DNA of 64,000 bases from CAUZWH01 sp965224275 (GTDB lineage: Bacteria > Pseudomonadota > Alphaproteobacteria > SHVV01), in the NCBI GenBank assembly GCA_965224275.1, contig CBDCYR010000006.1, forward strand, positions 186,001 to 250,000, in the 5' to 3' direction. This document shows positions 40,307 through 49,139 of this stretch, piece after piece. The position numbers were made by a program, and so were the translations under genes. Numbering within the stretch: the stretch's first letter is position 1; each line of letters opens with the position of its first letter. The notes beneath the pieces are model-generated. The model was not told the origin of the DNA. It saw only the letters and a list, made by a program, of their open reading frames with translations, and searched no databases.

Positions 40307-41163
40307 GTGAAATTCGCAAGATTCTGGTTCCCCTCGATGACGCCGCGATCGAACGCAGGATCTTCGAGCGCGCGTTGGCGATTGGTCAACACTTTGACGC
40401 TACCGTCGAAGCACTTCACGTTTCGCCGCTACCACGACCCACCGATCCCGGCTGGGAGGCCCTGACCAAGCGCGGAATGGGATTCGCCGTCACCGAAGAC
40501 GCCATGCGTGAGGCCAAACGAGCCGAAGAGCGCATTCGCGCCGCTTTTGATTCGATCTGCGAGAGCCAGGGTGTGACGAGCGAAGCACCTCCTAAGGGGA
40601 CCCATTTTTCCGCTCGCTTCGCGGTCGCGGGCGGGGCGGAGGAATTGGTGGTCGCCACCCGCGCCAGGATTAGTGATCTGGTCGTTACCTCTCGCGGCAC
40701 AACCGAGGGCGAGGTGTCGGAAACAATCGAAGCCGTGCTCACCGAGGGCGGCCGGCCGGTATTGGTATTGCCGCGGGGCGATCATGTGCCCCTACAGGGG
40801 ACGTGCGTTGTGGCCTGGAACGGTCGCCCGGAAGCCGCGCGCGCCGTATCGTTTGCGCTACCGTTCCTGAAAGCCGCCATGCAAACCATCGTCCTCGAGG
40901 TCGACGACGCCGGCGCCCGTCGTGGCCTCAGCTCGAAGAGTGTCGCGCAATATCTCGCCTCACACGGCGTCGCAGTACTTGATCAGTCTAAGGCCAAGAG
41001 CGGAACCATTGGCGCGACCCTGGTCCGTGCGGCTCGCGATAACCATGCAAATCTGCTGGTGATGGGCGGCGCTGCCTACAGTCGGCTGCGGCGGATGATT
41101 TTCGGCGGCGTAACCCGTGACGTCATCGAAGAAACCGATATTCCGGTGTTGATGGCGAACTAG
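40303..41163 (+). CDS. universal stress protein, two UspA domains
   Basis: Protein of 286 aa made of two Usp-fold halves. Domain one starts MSEIRKILVPLDDAAIERR, and the second (about residue 160 on) has CVVAWNGRPEAARAVSFALPF and the ending LLVMGGAAYSRLRRMIFGG followed by VTRDVIEETDIPVL, the ATP-binding G-x2-G-x9-G(S/T)-like end. It is usually cytoplasmic and linked to stress survival. The ATG at 40303 forms ATGA with the previous gene. Confidence 0.93.
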   Translation: MSEIRKILVPLDDAAIERRIFERALAIGQHFDATVEALHVSPLPRPTDPGWEALTKRGMGFAVTEDAMREAKRAEERIRAAFDSICESQGVTSEAPPKGTHFSARFAVAGGAEELVVATRARISDLVVTSRGTTEGEVSETIEAVLTEGGRPVLVLPRGDHVPLQGTCVVAWNGRPEAARAVSFALPFLKAAMQTIVLEVDDAGARRGLSSKSVAQYLASHGVAVLDQSKAKSGTIGATLVRAARDNHANLLVMGGAAYSRLRRMIFGGVTRDVIEETDIPVLMAN

Positions 41164-41199
41164 GCTGCACGCCGTCTACGACGCATTTTCTGCCTGCAA

Positions 41200-41390
41200 C
41201 TATGCGATAAGGCCATCCAGGATTGCATAGCCCTTATCCACCTACCCGTTATCCATCCCCGCCATGGCACCGGCAAAGGCAATTTCGGTAGCGGTTGCGT
41301 CGAGGGGCACCATCTTTAGCCGCACGGTCGTCGTCGATCCGTTATTGTCAAACGTCACAATTGTTAGCAGCACGCGCGGCCAGTCCGCCA
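41200..41390 (-). pseudogene. AHSA1/SRPBCC domain protein, C-terminal remnant
   Basis: Between the stress protein and cyclase genes, the minus strand reads ADWPRVLLTIVTFDNNGST, then VRLKMVPLDATATEIAFAG, AMAGMDNG, a TAG stop, and DKGYAILDGLIA before a final TAG at 41200. This is the usual C-terminal part of AHSA1-like SRPBCC proteins, where a Trp codon stands at the internal stop. The N-terminal two thirds are missing. It follows the cyclase gene on the same strand by about 20 bp. The rest of 41164-41411 holds nothing else. Confidence 0.55.
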
Positions 41391-41411
41391 ACCGGCCGGC
41401 GGCTTTGGCGG

Positions 41412-43223
41412 CTACTCGGGGAAGCCCGCCACCCGCGCGGCCTCAATGAAGTGATCGAGGTCGCCCTGATTGAGGAATGGAACATCGCGGACCATTTGGC
41501 TGATGTTGACCTCCGATCCGCTGACCCGACGGCATTCTCCAATGGCATGGGTCGCCTTTTCGAGGTCGCCGTTGAGCGCGTGGCAGAGTGCCAACAGTAT
41601 GTGATTGCCGAGCATATCGGGGTTGCGTACATCGGCGCGACGAATTAGCGATGAGGCATCATCGTAGTTACGTTGCCAAAATCTCCCCCACGCCGCGATG
41701 GTCAAGTACCACGCCGGAAAGTGAGGATTGAGTTCGATTGCCCTTTCGATCAAATCGATGCCTTCTTGGGGCCGCCCGCTCATGACGAGGATTTCCGCAA
41801 GCGCGCCCAAGGCATCGGCATTGTTGGGGTCAAGCGCGACCGCATGTTGGGCCGCGGCGAAGGCATCGTCGGGCCGATTCTGCCACTGATAGGATTGACT
41901 TAACGCCATATGGACAATCGGCAATGAATCATCCAGCGCCAACGCTTTTTGGGCATGGTCGAGCGCAGGCTCCAGCGATTCACTTACGTCGCGCGTCCAC
42001 AATTGATTCCACTCGTGGATGTAGGTGAGCGAGAGCCAGGCGTGCGCCTCGGCGTAGCCGGGGTCGATCGCGATCGCTTTGGCGAACATCTCGCGGGCTT
42101 GCACGCTCGCCTCCCGGGTGTAGCGTAAATATTGATCGCGTCCGCGCAGGACGTAGTCGTAGGCCTCCACATCAGCAACATAGCCGGATTGTCCCAGATT
42201 CTGCCGATCGCGATCGGTTAGCTCGACCTGCAGGGCATCGACGATCTTTTGGGTTACCTCGTCCTGCACGGCGAAGACGTCGGTGAGGTCGCGGTCGTAG
42301 CGGTCGGCCCACAGATGCCCGCCGGTTTGCCCATCGACGAGCTGCGCAGTTATGCGAACGCGCTCCCGCGCTTTACGGACACTTCCCTCGAGAACGTAGC
42401 GAACGCCAAGATCAGCGGCGATCTCATCGACGGTTTTGCGCTGCTCTTTGTACGTAAATGTTGAATTCCTGGCGATGACAAACAAACCGTCAATCTTGGA
42501 CAGGGACGTAATCAGATCCTCGGTGATGCCATCCGAGAAGTAGGCTTGCTCGGCATCGCCGCTCATGTTGTCGAACGGCAATACCGCAATCGACGGGCGC
42601 GAGTCTTTGACCTTGGTTTTGCGCGGCGCGGTTACGTTAGCGCCACCGTCAATCGCCACGCCATAAGCGCGTACGGGCTCATCAATATTCTTGAACTCCT
42701 GGTCGCCATAGGGCTGGTAGACCAGGTCAATTCGGCGGTGGACGACATCGTACACGGTGCCAGACATGCACAGGCCACCCGGCGGCGCGAGAGCTTCCAG
42801 GCGGGCCGCAATATTGACCCCATCACCGAAGATGTCGCCGTCCTCCACCAAGACGTCACCAAGATGCAGACCAATGCGGAAGCGAAGACGCCGTTGCTCG
42901 TCGACGTCGGCGTTCCGCGCGGCGATGTCGGTTTGCGACTCGACAGCACATTCGATCGCGTCGACGACGCTTGCGAATTCCGCGAGAAGAGCATCGCCCG
43001 AAGTGTTCACAACGCGACCACCGCGCGCGGCAATCTGATCCGACATCGCGTCGCGATACTCGCGCAAGCGCTGGAGCGTGGTTACTTCGTCGTCACCCAT
43101 CAGCCGGCTGTAGCCGACCACATCGGCGATAAAAATCGCGGCGAGTCGCCGTTGCGAAGCGGTCTGTGTCACGGGGGTCTGTCGGTGAGTAACGAACTTT
43201 TCTGGCGAATTGGGGATCGGCAA
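41412..43223 (-). CDS. class III adenylate/guanylate cyclase with TPR repeats
   Basis: Protein of 603 aa. Residues about 25-190 form a class III cyclase domain with metal Asp34 (FIADVVGYSRLMGDDE) and Asp77 (SGDALLAEFAS), and GIHLGDV-like RIGLHLGDVLVEDGDIFGDGV. A middle part (SIAVLPFDNMSGD onward) is the TolB-like N-terminal domain common in these proteins, and the C-terminal third is a row of TPR motifs (for example AEAHAWLSLTYIHEW and DALGALAEILVMSGRPQEG). It makes cAMP or cGMP, with the TPRs as likely partner-sensing part. Cytoplasmic; no transmembrane segment. Divergent from tenA. Confidence 0.93.
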   Translation of the reverse strand: MPIPNSPEKFVTHRQTPVTQTASQRRLAAIFIADVVGYSRLMGDDEVTTLQRLREYRDAMSDQIAARGGRVVNTSGDALLAEFASVVDAIECAVESQTDIAARNADVDEQRRLRFRIGLHLGDVLVEDGDIFGDGVNIAARLEALAPPGGLCMSGTVYDVVHRRIDLVYQPYGDQEFKNIDEPVRAYGVAIDGGANVTAPRKTKVKDSRPSIAVLPFDNMSGDAEQAYFSDGITEDLITSLSKIDGLFVIARNSTFTYKEQRKTVDEIAADLGVRYVLEGSVRKARERVRITAQLVDGQTGGHLWADRYDRDLTDVFAVQDEVTQKIVDALQVELTDRDRQNLGQSGYVADVEAYDYVLRGRDQYLRYTREASVQAREMFAKAIAIDPGYAEAHAWLSLTYIHEWNQLWTRDVSESLEPALDHAQKALALDDSLPIVHMALSQSYQWQNRPDDAFAAAQHAVALDPNNADALGALAEILVMSGRPQEGIDLIERAIELNPHFPAWYLTIAAWGRFWQRNYDDASSLIRRADVRNPDMLGNHILLALCHALNGDLEKATHAIGECRRVSGSEVNISQMVRDVPFLNQGDLDHFIEAARVAGFPE

Positions 43224-43268
43224 TAGAATATGGGTTCTCGACCCCCAACATCAAAACCAAACCGAACA

Positions 43269-43949
43269 ATGACCCGACCCAACCAAACGATCTTCCAGCG
43301 CCTCAAGGAATCCTGCGACACCGAATGGCAGGCCTACATCGGCCATGAGTTCATCCGCCAGTTGGGGCAGGGAACGCTTCCCGAAGCGTGCTTTCGCCAC
43401 TATCTGATCCAGGATTATCTGTTTCTCATACATTTCGCCCGCGCCTACGCGCTCGCCGCCTACAAGGCCGACACCTTGGAAGATATGCGCCCGGCGGCGG
43501 CAAGCTTGTCGGCGACGGTCGCCACGGAAATGAAGCTCCACCTCACCTTCTGTGAGGGTTGGGGATTGAGTGCTGCCGATGTCGAGGCCGCACCGGAGGC
43601 CAACGCGACCATGGCTTATACGCGCTACGTTCTCGAGCGCGGCATGGCCGGCGATCTGCTCGACCTGCACACCGCACTTAGCCCCTGTGTTCTAGGCTAT
43701 GCCGAAATCGGGCGCTCCCTGCTGGCAAATCCACAGACTCAGCTGGAGGGCAACCCCTACCGGATCTGGATCGAGGAATACGGTGGCGATGCCTATCAAG
43801 AGCACGCCCAGGAATCTCACGACTATCTCGACGGCCTCGCCCAAAAGCGCCTGACCGAGTCGAGATACCCCGACATCGCCCAAACATTTGCCCGGGCAAC
43901 GCGACTGGAAACCCAGTTCTGGGAGATGGGCCTCACACTGGCAGCCTAA
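43269..43949 (+). CDS. tenA: thiaminase II/TenA family protein
   Basis: Helical-bundle protein of 226 aa that hydrolyses thiamine breakdown products such as aminopyrimidines, for thiamine salvage. The active-site Cys is C140 in LSPCVLGYAEIG, and D49 in YLIQDYLFL matches the substrate-binding Asp; FARAYALAAYK and WIEEYGGDAYQ are family blocks. ATG 43269 is chosen since it gives the usual length. The start is 45 bp from the divergent cyclase gene. No thi genes are adjacent and no TPP riboswitch is visible. Confidence 0.93.
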   Translation: MTRPNQTIFQRLKESCDTEWQAYIGHEFIRQLGQGTLPEACFRHYLIQDYLFLIHFARAYALAAYKADTLEDMRPAAASLSATVATEMKLHLTFCEGWGLSAADVEAAPEANATMAYTRYVLERGMAGDLLDLHTALSPCVLGYAEIGRSLLANPQTQLEGNPYRIWIEEYGGDAYQEHAQESHDYLDGLAQKRLTESRYPDIAQTFARATRLETQFWEMGLTLAA

Positions 43950-44079
43950 CGACCGCCTGAACCTCGGTGCGACTCGTAGCCGCCAAACCACAACTCTTAA
44001 GCGTTCAAGCGTGGCGAAATATGCGCCATTCGTTGACACCGTTGGGGCACCAATTTAGTTTGCCCGGCGCCCGTAGCCC

Positions 44080-44200
44080 CTAGTGGATGAAATCCAACAT
44101 ATGGTACCCATACGACGGCTTGCCGAGTTCGCCGGTTAGGCGCGCGAAGCGTGGCGATGCCCCATGCGACCGTTGCGCATCGGAAGCTTCCATCCACTAG
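44080..44200. repeat. inverted pair of CTAGTGGAT / ATCCACTAG upstream of etfB
   Basis: In the 310-bp gap between tenA and etfB, CTAGTGGATG at 44080-44089 and CATCCACTAG at 44191-44200 are exact reverse complements separated by 101 bp. The second lies 60 bp before the etfB ATG, in the likely promoter region. No gene is seen in this gap; AGAAGGAG at 44243 is the etfB ribosome-binding site. Confidence 0.7.
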
Positions 44201-44259
44201 GACGCGGACAACTGGGTGTCCCCGATAATTGTCAGATGATTAGAAGGAGCGGCTGAGCG

Positions 44260-45009
44260 ATGAAAGTGCTCGTCCCGGTAAAGCGCGTGGTCGATCCCAA
44301 CGTGAAAATCCGCGTCAAAGCGGACAAAACGGGTGTCGAACTCGCCAATGTGAAGATGGCGATGAATCCATTTGACGAGATTGCCATCGAGGAAGCCATT
44401 CGGCTGGTTGAGGCCGGGACCGCGCAAGAGATCATTGCGGTATCCATGGGCCCGCAGCAGTGCCAAGAAACAATCCGCACCGCGCTGGCAATGGGTGCTG
44501 ATCGCGGCATTCACGTGAAGACCGATGCCGAACTGCAACCCCTCGCGGTTGCCAAACTTCTCAAAGCAATCATTGAAAAAGAGACGCCCGAACTCGTCAT
44601 CATGGGCAAGCAGGCGATCGACGATGATTCGAACCAAACCGGGCAAATGCTTGCGGGCCTCCTGGGCTGGCCGCAAGGAACCTTTGCCTCCAACCTCGAG
44701 ATCGGCGATGGCAAAATCCAGGTGACTCGCGAAATCGACGGTGGTTTGGAGACCGTCGCTCTTAATCTCCCCGCTGTTGTCACGACCGATCTTCGCCTCA
44801 ACGAACCGCGTTATGCGTCGCTGCCGAATATCATGAAGGCGAAGAAGAAGACGATTGATGACATGACGCCTGAAGATTTGGGCGTCGACGCGTCGCCGCG
44901 ATTGACGCTTGTGAAGGTCGAAGACCCGCCTAAGCGTGAGGCGGGCGTGGTTGTCGCTGACGTGGCCGAACTCGTCGACAAGCTCCACAACGAAGCGAGG
45001 ATATTCTGA
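44260..45009 (+). CDS. etfB: electron transfer flavoprotein beta subunit
   Basis: Beta subunit of ETF, 249 aa, which binds AMP and shuttles electrons from acyl-CoA and other flavin dehydrogenases to ETF:ubiquinone oxidoreductase. Typical features: MKVLVPVKRVVDPNVKIRV at the start, the MAMNPFDEIAIEEA motif, and the signature LNLPAVVTTDLRLNEPRYASLP with IMKAKKK. Its TGA overlaps the etfA ATG (TGATG). It leads an operon with etfA and a 3-hydroxyacyl-CoA dehydrogenase, so it likely serves fatty acid or butyrate-type oxidation. Confidence 0.97.
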   Translation: MKVLVPVKRVVDPNVKIRVKADKTGVELANVKMAMNPFDEIAIEEAIRLVEAGTAQEIIAVSMGPQQCQETIRTALAMGADRGIHVKTDAELQPLAVAKLLKAIIEKETPELVIMGKQAIDDDSNQTGQMLAGLLGWPQGTFASNLEIGDGKIQVTREIDGGLETVALNLPAVVTTDLRLNEPRYASLPNIMKAKKKTIDDMTPEDLGVDASPRLTLVKVEDPPKREAGVVVADVAELVDKLHNEARIF

Positions 45010-45962
45010 TGTCGGTCTTGGTCATTGCTGAGCATGACAATGCATCTCTCAAGGACGCCACGCTAAACACGGTGACCGCTGCTACCGAGTTGGATAGCGA
45101 CGTCCATGTCCTGGTGGCTGGTACGGCGTGCGGCGGGGCGGCGGATGCAGCTGCGAAAATCGCCGGCGTGTCAAAAGTATTGGTCGTGGACGATGCCAGC
45201 TACGCGAATCAGCTGGCCGAGGCGATGGGCATACTCATCGCGCGGCTGGCGGCAAACTACTCACACGTTCTCGCACCCGCGACGACAACCGGTAAGAACT
45301 ACATGCCCCGGGCCGCGGCGCTGCTCGACGTGGCACAAATCTCGGAGATCTCGGCAATCGACTCCACGGACACATTCATCCGGCCGATTTATGCCGGCAA
45401 TGCGTTGGCAACGGTGCAGTCGAGCGACGCGATCAAAGTCTTAACGGTGCGCGGAACGGGTTTCGAAGCAGCTGCGAGCGAAGGCGGCAGTGCGTCGATC
45501 GAAGCCGTCGATGCCGCAGAAGATCCCGGCATTTCGTCATTCGTCAGCGCGGAACTCACCAAGTCGGAGCGTCCCGAGCTAACCTCCGCAGGCGTCATCA
45601 TCTCGGGTGGCCGCGGCATGCAGAGCGGCGATAATTTCGACATGCTGGAAAAGATCGCCGACAAGCTTGGGGCCGCGGTCGGCGCCAGCCGCGCGGCGGT
45701 CGATGCCGGCTTCGTCCCCAACGACTACCAGGTCGGGCAAACCGGCAAGATTGTCGCGCCGGAGCTCTATATCGCGGTCGGTATCTCCGGCGCCATCCAG
45801 CACCTTGCCGGCATGAAAGACAGCAAGGTAATCGTTGCCATCAACAAGGATGAGGAGGCACCGATATTTCAGGTCGCCGACTACGGCCTGGTCGCGGATC
45901 TGTTCAAAGCGCTGCCGGACTTGGATGCAGAGCTCGAAAAACTCGGCCTCTCCGGATCCTGA
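45009..45962 (+). CDS. etfA: electron transfer flavoprotein alpha subunit
   Basis: Alpha subunit of ETF, 317 aa. The N-terminal domain has VLVIAEHDNASLKDATL, and the C-terminal FAD domain has VISGGRGMQSGDNF-like IISGGRGMQSGDNF, AAVDAGFVPNDYQVGQTGKIV (in two parts) and the FAD signature LYIAVGISGAIQHLAGM followed by VIVAINKDEEAPIF. Complete length. It pairs with the upstream etfB product as heterodimer in the cytoplasm. Confidence 0.97.
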   Translation: MSVLVIAEHDNASLKDATLNTVTAATELDSDVHVLVAGTACGGAADAAAKIAGVSKVLVVDDASYANQLAEAMGILIARLAANYSHVLAPATTTGKNYMPRAAALLDVAQISEISAIDSTDTFIRPIYAGNALATVQSSDAIKVLTVRGTGFEAAASEGGSASIEAVDAAEDPGISSFVSAELTKSERPELTSAGVIISGGRGMQSGDNFDMLEKIADKLGAAVGASRAAVDAGFVPNDYQVGQTGKIVAPELYIAVGISGAIQHLAGMKDSKVIVAINKDEEAPIFQVADYGLVADLFKALPDLDAELEKLGLSGS

Positions 45963-45979
45963 ACCGGCACGACCCGACC

Positions 45980-46852
45980 ATGCTCGCCAAGCTCGGAATT
46001 ATCGGTGCCGGCCAGATGGGCAATGGCATCGCTCATGTTTCGGCACTGGCCGGCGTTGAGGTCACCCTGATGGACGTCGCACCGGCGCAACTGGAAAAAG
46101 CCTTAACCGCAATCGGGGGCAACCTCGACCGCCAGGTCAAACGAGAGAAAATAACCGACGCCGAAAAAGCCGCTGCGTTGGCCCGGATATCAACCGGCAA
46201 AAACCTGCAATCGGTTGCGAGTTGCGACTTTGTGATTGAGGCAGCGACCGAAAATGAGGATCTTAAGAAAAAGATCTTTGCCGAGCTATGCCCGCTACTC
46301 GGCGAAGACGTTCTGATCGCGAGCAACACGTCGTCGATCTCGATTACGCGCCTTGCTGCCGCAACCGATCGGCCCGGCAAGTTTATTGGCATGCATTTCT
46401 TCAACCCGGTTCCGGTGATGCAGCTCGTGGAACTGATTCGCGGGATTGCGACCGAGGATGCGACGTATGAGGCGGTCCACGAGCTCGCGATAAGGCTCGG
46501 CAAAGTACCGGCAACCGCGCAGGACTATCCGGCGTTCATCGCTAACCGCATTCTGATACCCATGATCAATGAAGCGGTATTTGCCCTCCATGAAGGGGTG
46601 GGATCGATCGAATCGATCGATGTTGCGCTTAAACTCGGTGCCAACCACCCCATGGGGCCGCTTGAATTGGCCGATTTCATCGGCCTCGATACCTGCCTCG
46701 CGGTAATGCAGGTGGTCCACGAAGGGCTCGGCGATTCGAAGTATCGCCCGTGCCCGTTGCTAGCAAAATACGTCGAAGCGGGCTGGCTCGGCCGCAAGAC
46801 CGGCCGTGGCTTCTACGACTATAGCGGCGACAAACCAACCCCCACCCGCTAG
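45980..46852 (+). CDS. 3-hydroxyacyl-CoA (3-hydroxybutyryl-CoA) dehydrogenase
   Basis: NAD-dependent dehydrogenase of 290 aa. Rossmann motif GIIGAGQMGNGIA-like LGIIGAGQMGNGIAHV, the catalytic region FVIEAATENEDLKK, SNTSSISITRLA and IGMHFFNPVPVMQLVELI with catalytic His, and Glu further on; the C-terminal domain has FIANRILIPMINEA and GLDTCLAVMQVV. It lies 17 bp after etfA in the same operon, a known arrangement. It converts 3-hydroxybutyryl-CoA to acetoacetyl-CoA or the reverse. Confidence 0.94.
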   Translation: MLAKLGIIGAGQMGNGIAHVSALAGVEVTLMDVAPAQLEKALTAIGGNLDRQVKREKITDAEKAAALARISTGKNLQSVASCDFVIEAATENEDLKKKIFAELCPLLGEDVLIASNTSSISITRLAAATDRPGKFIGMHFFNPVPVMQLVELIRGIATEDATYEAVHELAIRLGKVPATAQDYPAFIANRILIPMINEAVFALHEGVGSIESIDVALKLGANHPMGPLELADFIGLDTCLAVMQVVHEGLGDSKYRPCPLLAKYVEAGWLGRKTGRGFYDYSGDKPTPTR

Positions 46853-46914
46853 CGCAAACGCCTGTATCGCTCACGCGGGACTTTTGTCGCCGATCTTCAT
46901 AGATAGAGGATCGG

Positions 46915-47511
46915 TTAAGACGCTTTGATGAAGTGGCGGATCAATTTAATCGCCTCGGGGCTATCCCACTCGGCACCTCCGACGAGTCGGCCGATCTCTT
47001 GACCGTCGCGGCCGAGTAGCACCGTCGTCGGGAGGCCGACCACTCTGAGCTTGCGTGGAACCGCGTTTTTCGTATCGACGAACGGCTCAAGCCCCTCAAT
47101 CCCATGTTTCTTATAAAATCGATTGACCGCCGGCATTCCCTGACGATCAATCGATATCGCGACCACGCGAAAATCATCGCCGCCAAGCTCCGCTTCGAGG
47201 CGTGCGAGCGCCGGCATTTCGCGGATACACGGCGCACACCACGTCGCCCAAAAGTTAACCAAAACGACTTGTCCCTGAAAATCCGCGAAACTGCGTGGCT
47301 TCCCGGCGGCGTCCAAAAACTCCACCTCGGACGTTGGCTTCACCTGCTCGTAGAGAGTAAAGTTCGCGACCTGCCCGGTGACGAGTGATTTTGCGTCGGC
47401 AACGGGCCCAGCTCCCGTATCGGGCGAATCTTTCCCGGTTTGCGTCAGCGCGACGGCAACGAGTCCGACGACAACGATCGCGAGCGCAACGTAAATTAGG
47501 GGGCGATTCAT
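46915..47511 (-). CDS. TlpA-like thiol:disulfide oxidoreductase
   Basis: Membrane-anchored periplasmic thioredoxin-like protein of 198 aa. The N-terminus is a single helix (PLIYVALAIVVVGLVAVAL). The active site is W91-C-A-P-C95 within NFWATWCAPCIREMP, and the cis-Pro region is GLPTTVLLGRDG. Such proteins reduce apocytochromes or other exported proteins. Convergent with the 3-hydroxyacyl-CoA dehydrogenase gene and divergent from argH, so it is a single unit. Confidence 0.93.
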   Translation of the reverse strand: MNRPLIYVALAIVVVGLVAVALTQTGKDSPDTGAGPVADAKSLVTGQVANFTLYEQVKPTSEVEFLDAAGKPRSFADFQGQVVLVNFWATWCAPCIREMPALARLEAELGGDDFRVVAISIDRQGMPAVNRFYKKHGIEGLEPFVDTKNAVPRKLRVVGLPTTVLLGRDGQEIGRLVGGAEWDSPEAIKLIRHFIKAS

Positions 47512-47565
47512 GGCTGCTCCACCGGTAACACTGGCAATGAAGACTCTCTATCTTGGATTCTCGGC

Positions 47566-48990
47566 ATGAATGACAAGCCCGCCAAATCCAAAAGTAACAA
47601 CCCGCGCGATCACGCCAACGTTATGTGGGGTGGCCGCTTCGCGTCCGGTCCTGCGGCGATCATGGCGGAAATCAACGCTTCGATCGATTTTGACAAACGT
47701 CTTTACAAGCAGGACATAGCCGGATCTCGCGCTCACTGTAACATGTTGATGGCGCAGGGAATTATCTCAAACAAGGACGGTCACGCAATCTTGCGCGGAC
47801 TTGATGTGGTGGAAACCGAAATCGCGGGCGGGCGCTTCACATTTGATCGCGCCCTTGAAGATATCCACATGCATGTTGAGGCTCGTTTGCACGAACTCAT
47901 CGGTGACGCCGCCGGACGGCTCCACACCGCCAGGTCGCGCAACGATCAGATCGCGACCGACTTGCGCTTGTGGTTGCGCGATACGCTCGATGAGCTCGAC
48001 CGCGATCTCGCCGGTTTGCAGCGCGCATTGGTCGAGCAGGCGGACGCGCATGCAGGCACGGTGATGCCGGGGTTTACGCATCTGCAGGCGGCCCAGCCGG
48101 TCACCCTTGGCCACCACCTGATGGCCTATTTCGAAATGTTGGATCGTGATCGCGGGCGCGGGCGCGATTGCCGCAAGCGCCTCAATGAGTGCCCGCTCGG
48201 CGCTGCCGCTCTAGCCGGCACGTCGTTTCCGCTCGACCGGCGAGCGTCGGCACGCGCGCTCGGCTTTGCGCGGCCGGCAGCAAACTCGCTCGACGCGGTA
48301 TCGGATCGTGATTTTGTCGTCGAGTTCCTTTCGTTTGCGAATCTCGTCGGACTACACCTTTCGCGCCTTGCCGAAGAATTGGTTCTATGGTCGAGCCCGC
48401 TGGTTGGCTTTGTGGAACTACCGGACAAGCTGACCACGGGCTCCTCGATCATGCCGCAAAAGCGAAACCCGGATGCGGCCGAACTGGTGCGTGCCAAGAC
48501 CGGCCGCTTGCTCGGTGCCCTGAGCTCGGTTCTGGTCACCCTCAAAGCACTGCCGTTGGCTTATGCCAAGGATATGCAGGAAGACAAGGAACCAGCGTTC
48601 GATGCAGCCGATACACTGACACTCTGTCTCGCCGCCATGACCGAGATGATCAGCGACATAACCGTCGATGTTGCGGCCATGCGGGCGGCCGCCGAAAAGG
48701 GCTACGCGACCGCGACAGATCTCGCCGATTGGTTGGTCCGCGTGCTCGACCTCCCCTTCCGGCAGGCCCATGAGATCACCGGCCGCATCGTTACTGTCGC
48801 GGCTGAACGGGGGTGTCGGCTGGATGAACTTCCGCTTGAAGATTTATGCGCCATAGAGCTGCGAATCACCGAGGATGTCTTCGCGGTTCTCAGCCTTGAA
48901 AGATCGGTCGCCAGCCGCACGAGTTTGGGCGGAACCGCGCCACGGCGTGTGCGTGAGGCGGTTAAACGGGCACGTAAGAAATGTCAGTGA
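47566..48990 (+). CDS. argH: argininosuccinate lyase
   Basis: Last enzyme of arginine synthesis, 474 aa: argininosuccinate to arginine and fumarate, tetrameric, cytoplasmic. Fumarase/ASL family regions are MWGGRFASGPAAIM at the N-terminus, HTARSRNDQIATDLRLWLRD with active-site contacts, PGFTHLQAAQPVTLGHHL, and the signature GSSIMPQKRNPDAAE with catalytic Ser. The stop overlaps the start of the small lipoprotein gene by 10 bp, giving the argH-lptM-lysA order of Proteobacteria. Confidence 0.97.
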   Translation: MNDKPAKSKSNNPRDHANVMWGGRFASGPAAIMAEINASIDFDKRLYKQDIAGSRAHCNMLMAQGIISNKDGHAILRGLDVVETEIAGGRFTFDRALEDIHMHVEARLHELIGDAAGRLHTARSRNDQIATDLRLWLRDTLDELDRDLAGLQRALVEQADAHAGTVMPGFTHLQAAQPVTLGHHLMAYFEMLDRDRGRGRDCRKRLNECPLGAAALAGTSFPLDRRASARALGFARPAANSLDAVSDRDFVVEFLSFANLVGLHLSRLAEELVLWSSPLVGFVELPDKLTTGSSIMPQKRNPDAAELVRAKTGRLLGALSSVLVTLKALPLAYAKDMQEDKEPAFDAADTLTLCLAAMTEMISDITVDVAAMRAAAEKGYATATDLADWLVRVLDLPFRQAHEITGRIVTVAAERGCRLDELPLEDLCAIELRITEDVFAVLSLERSVASRTSLGGTAPRRVREAVKRARKKCQ

Positions 48991-49139
48991 TCAAACTGTT
49001 GATCGCAGCTTTCGTGATGGTCGGCGTCGCAGGAGAACTCGCGGGTTGCGGTAAGAAGGGTGACCTCGAGCCACCACCGGCAAAGGAAGAGACCAAGCAA
49101 AAGCCCAAGGAAACGTCTAAGAGGCCAACCCGAAACTAG
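48981..49139 (+). CDS. lptM: LptM/YifL-type small lipoprotein, 3' end altered by IS insertion
   Basis: Short lipoprotein of 52 aa. Signal sequence IKLLIAAFVMVGVAGELAGC with the lipobox ending in Cys, followed by GKKGDLEPPP, the mark of LptM lipoproteins that help the LPS translocon LptDE mature. It is between argH and lysA as expected. The last residues RPTRN and stop TAG (49137) come from the left end of the first IS5 copy. Sequence after the second copy (AAGGAAACGTCTAAGAAAAATTAA, shown split) suggests the native end was KETSKETSKKN. Function is likely kept, because only the tail differs. Confidence 0.8.
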   Translation: MSVIKLLIAAFVMVGVAGELAGCGKKGDLEPPPAKEETKQKPKETSKRPTRN

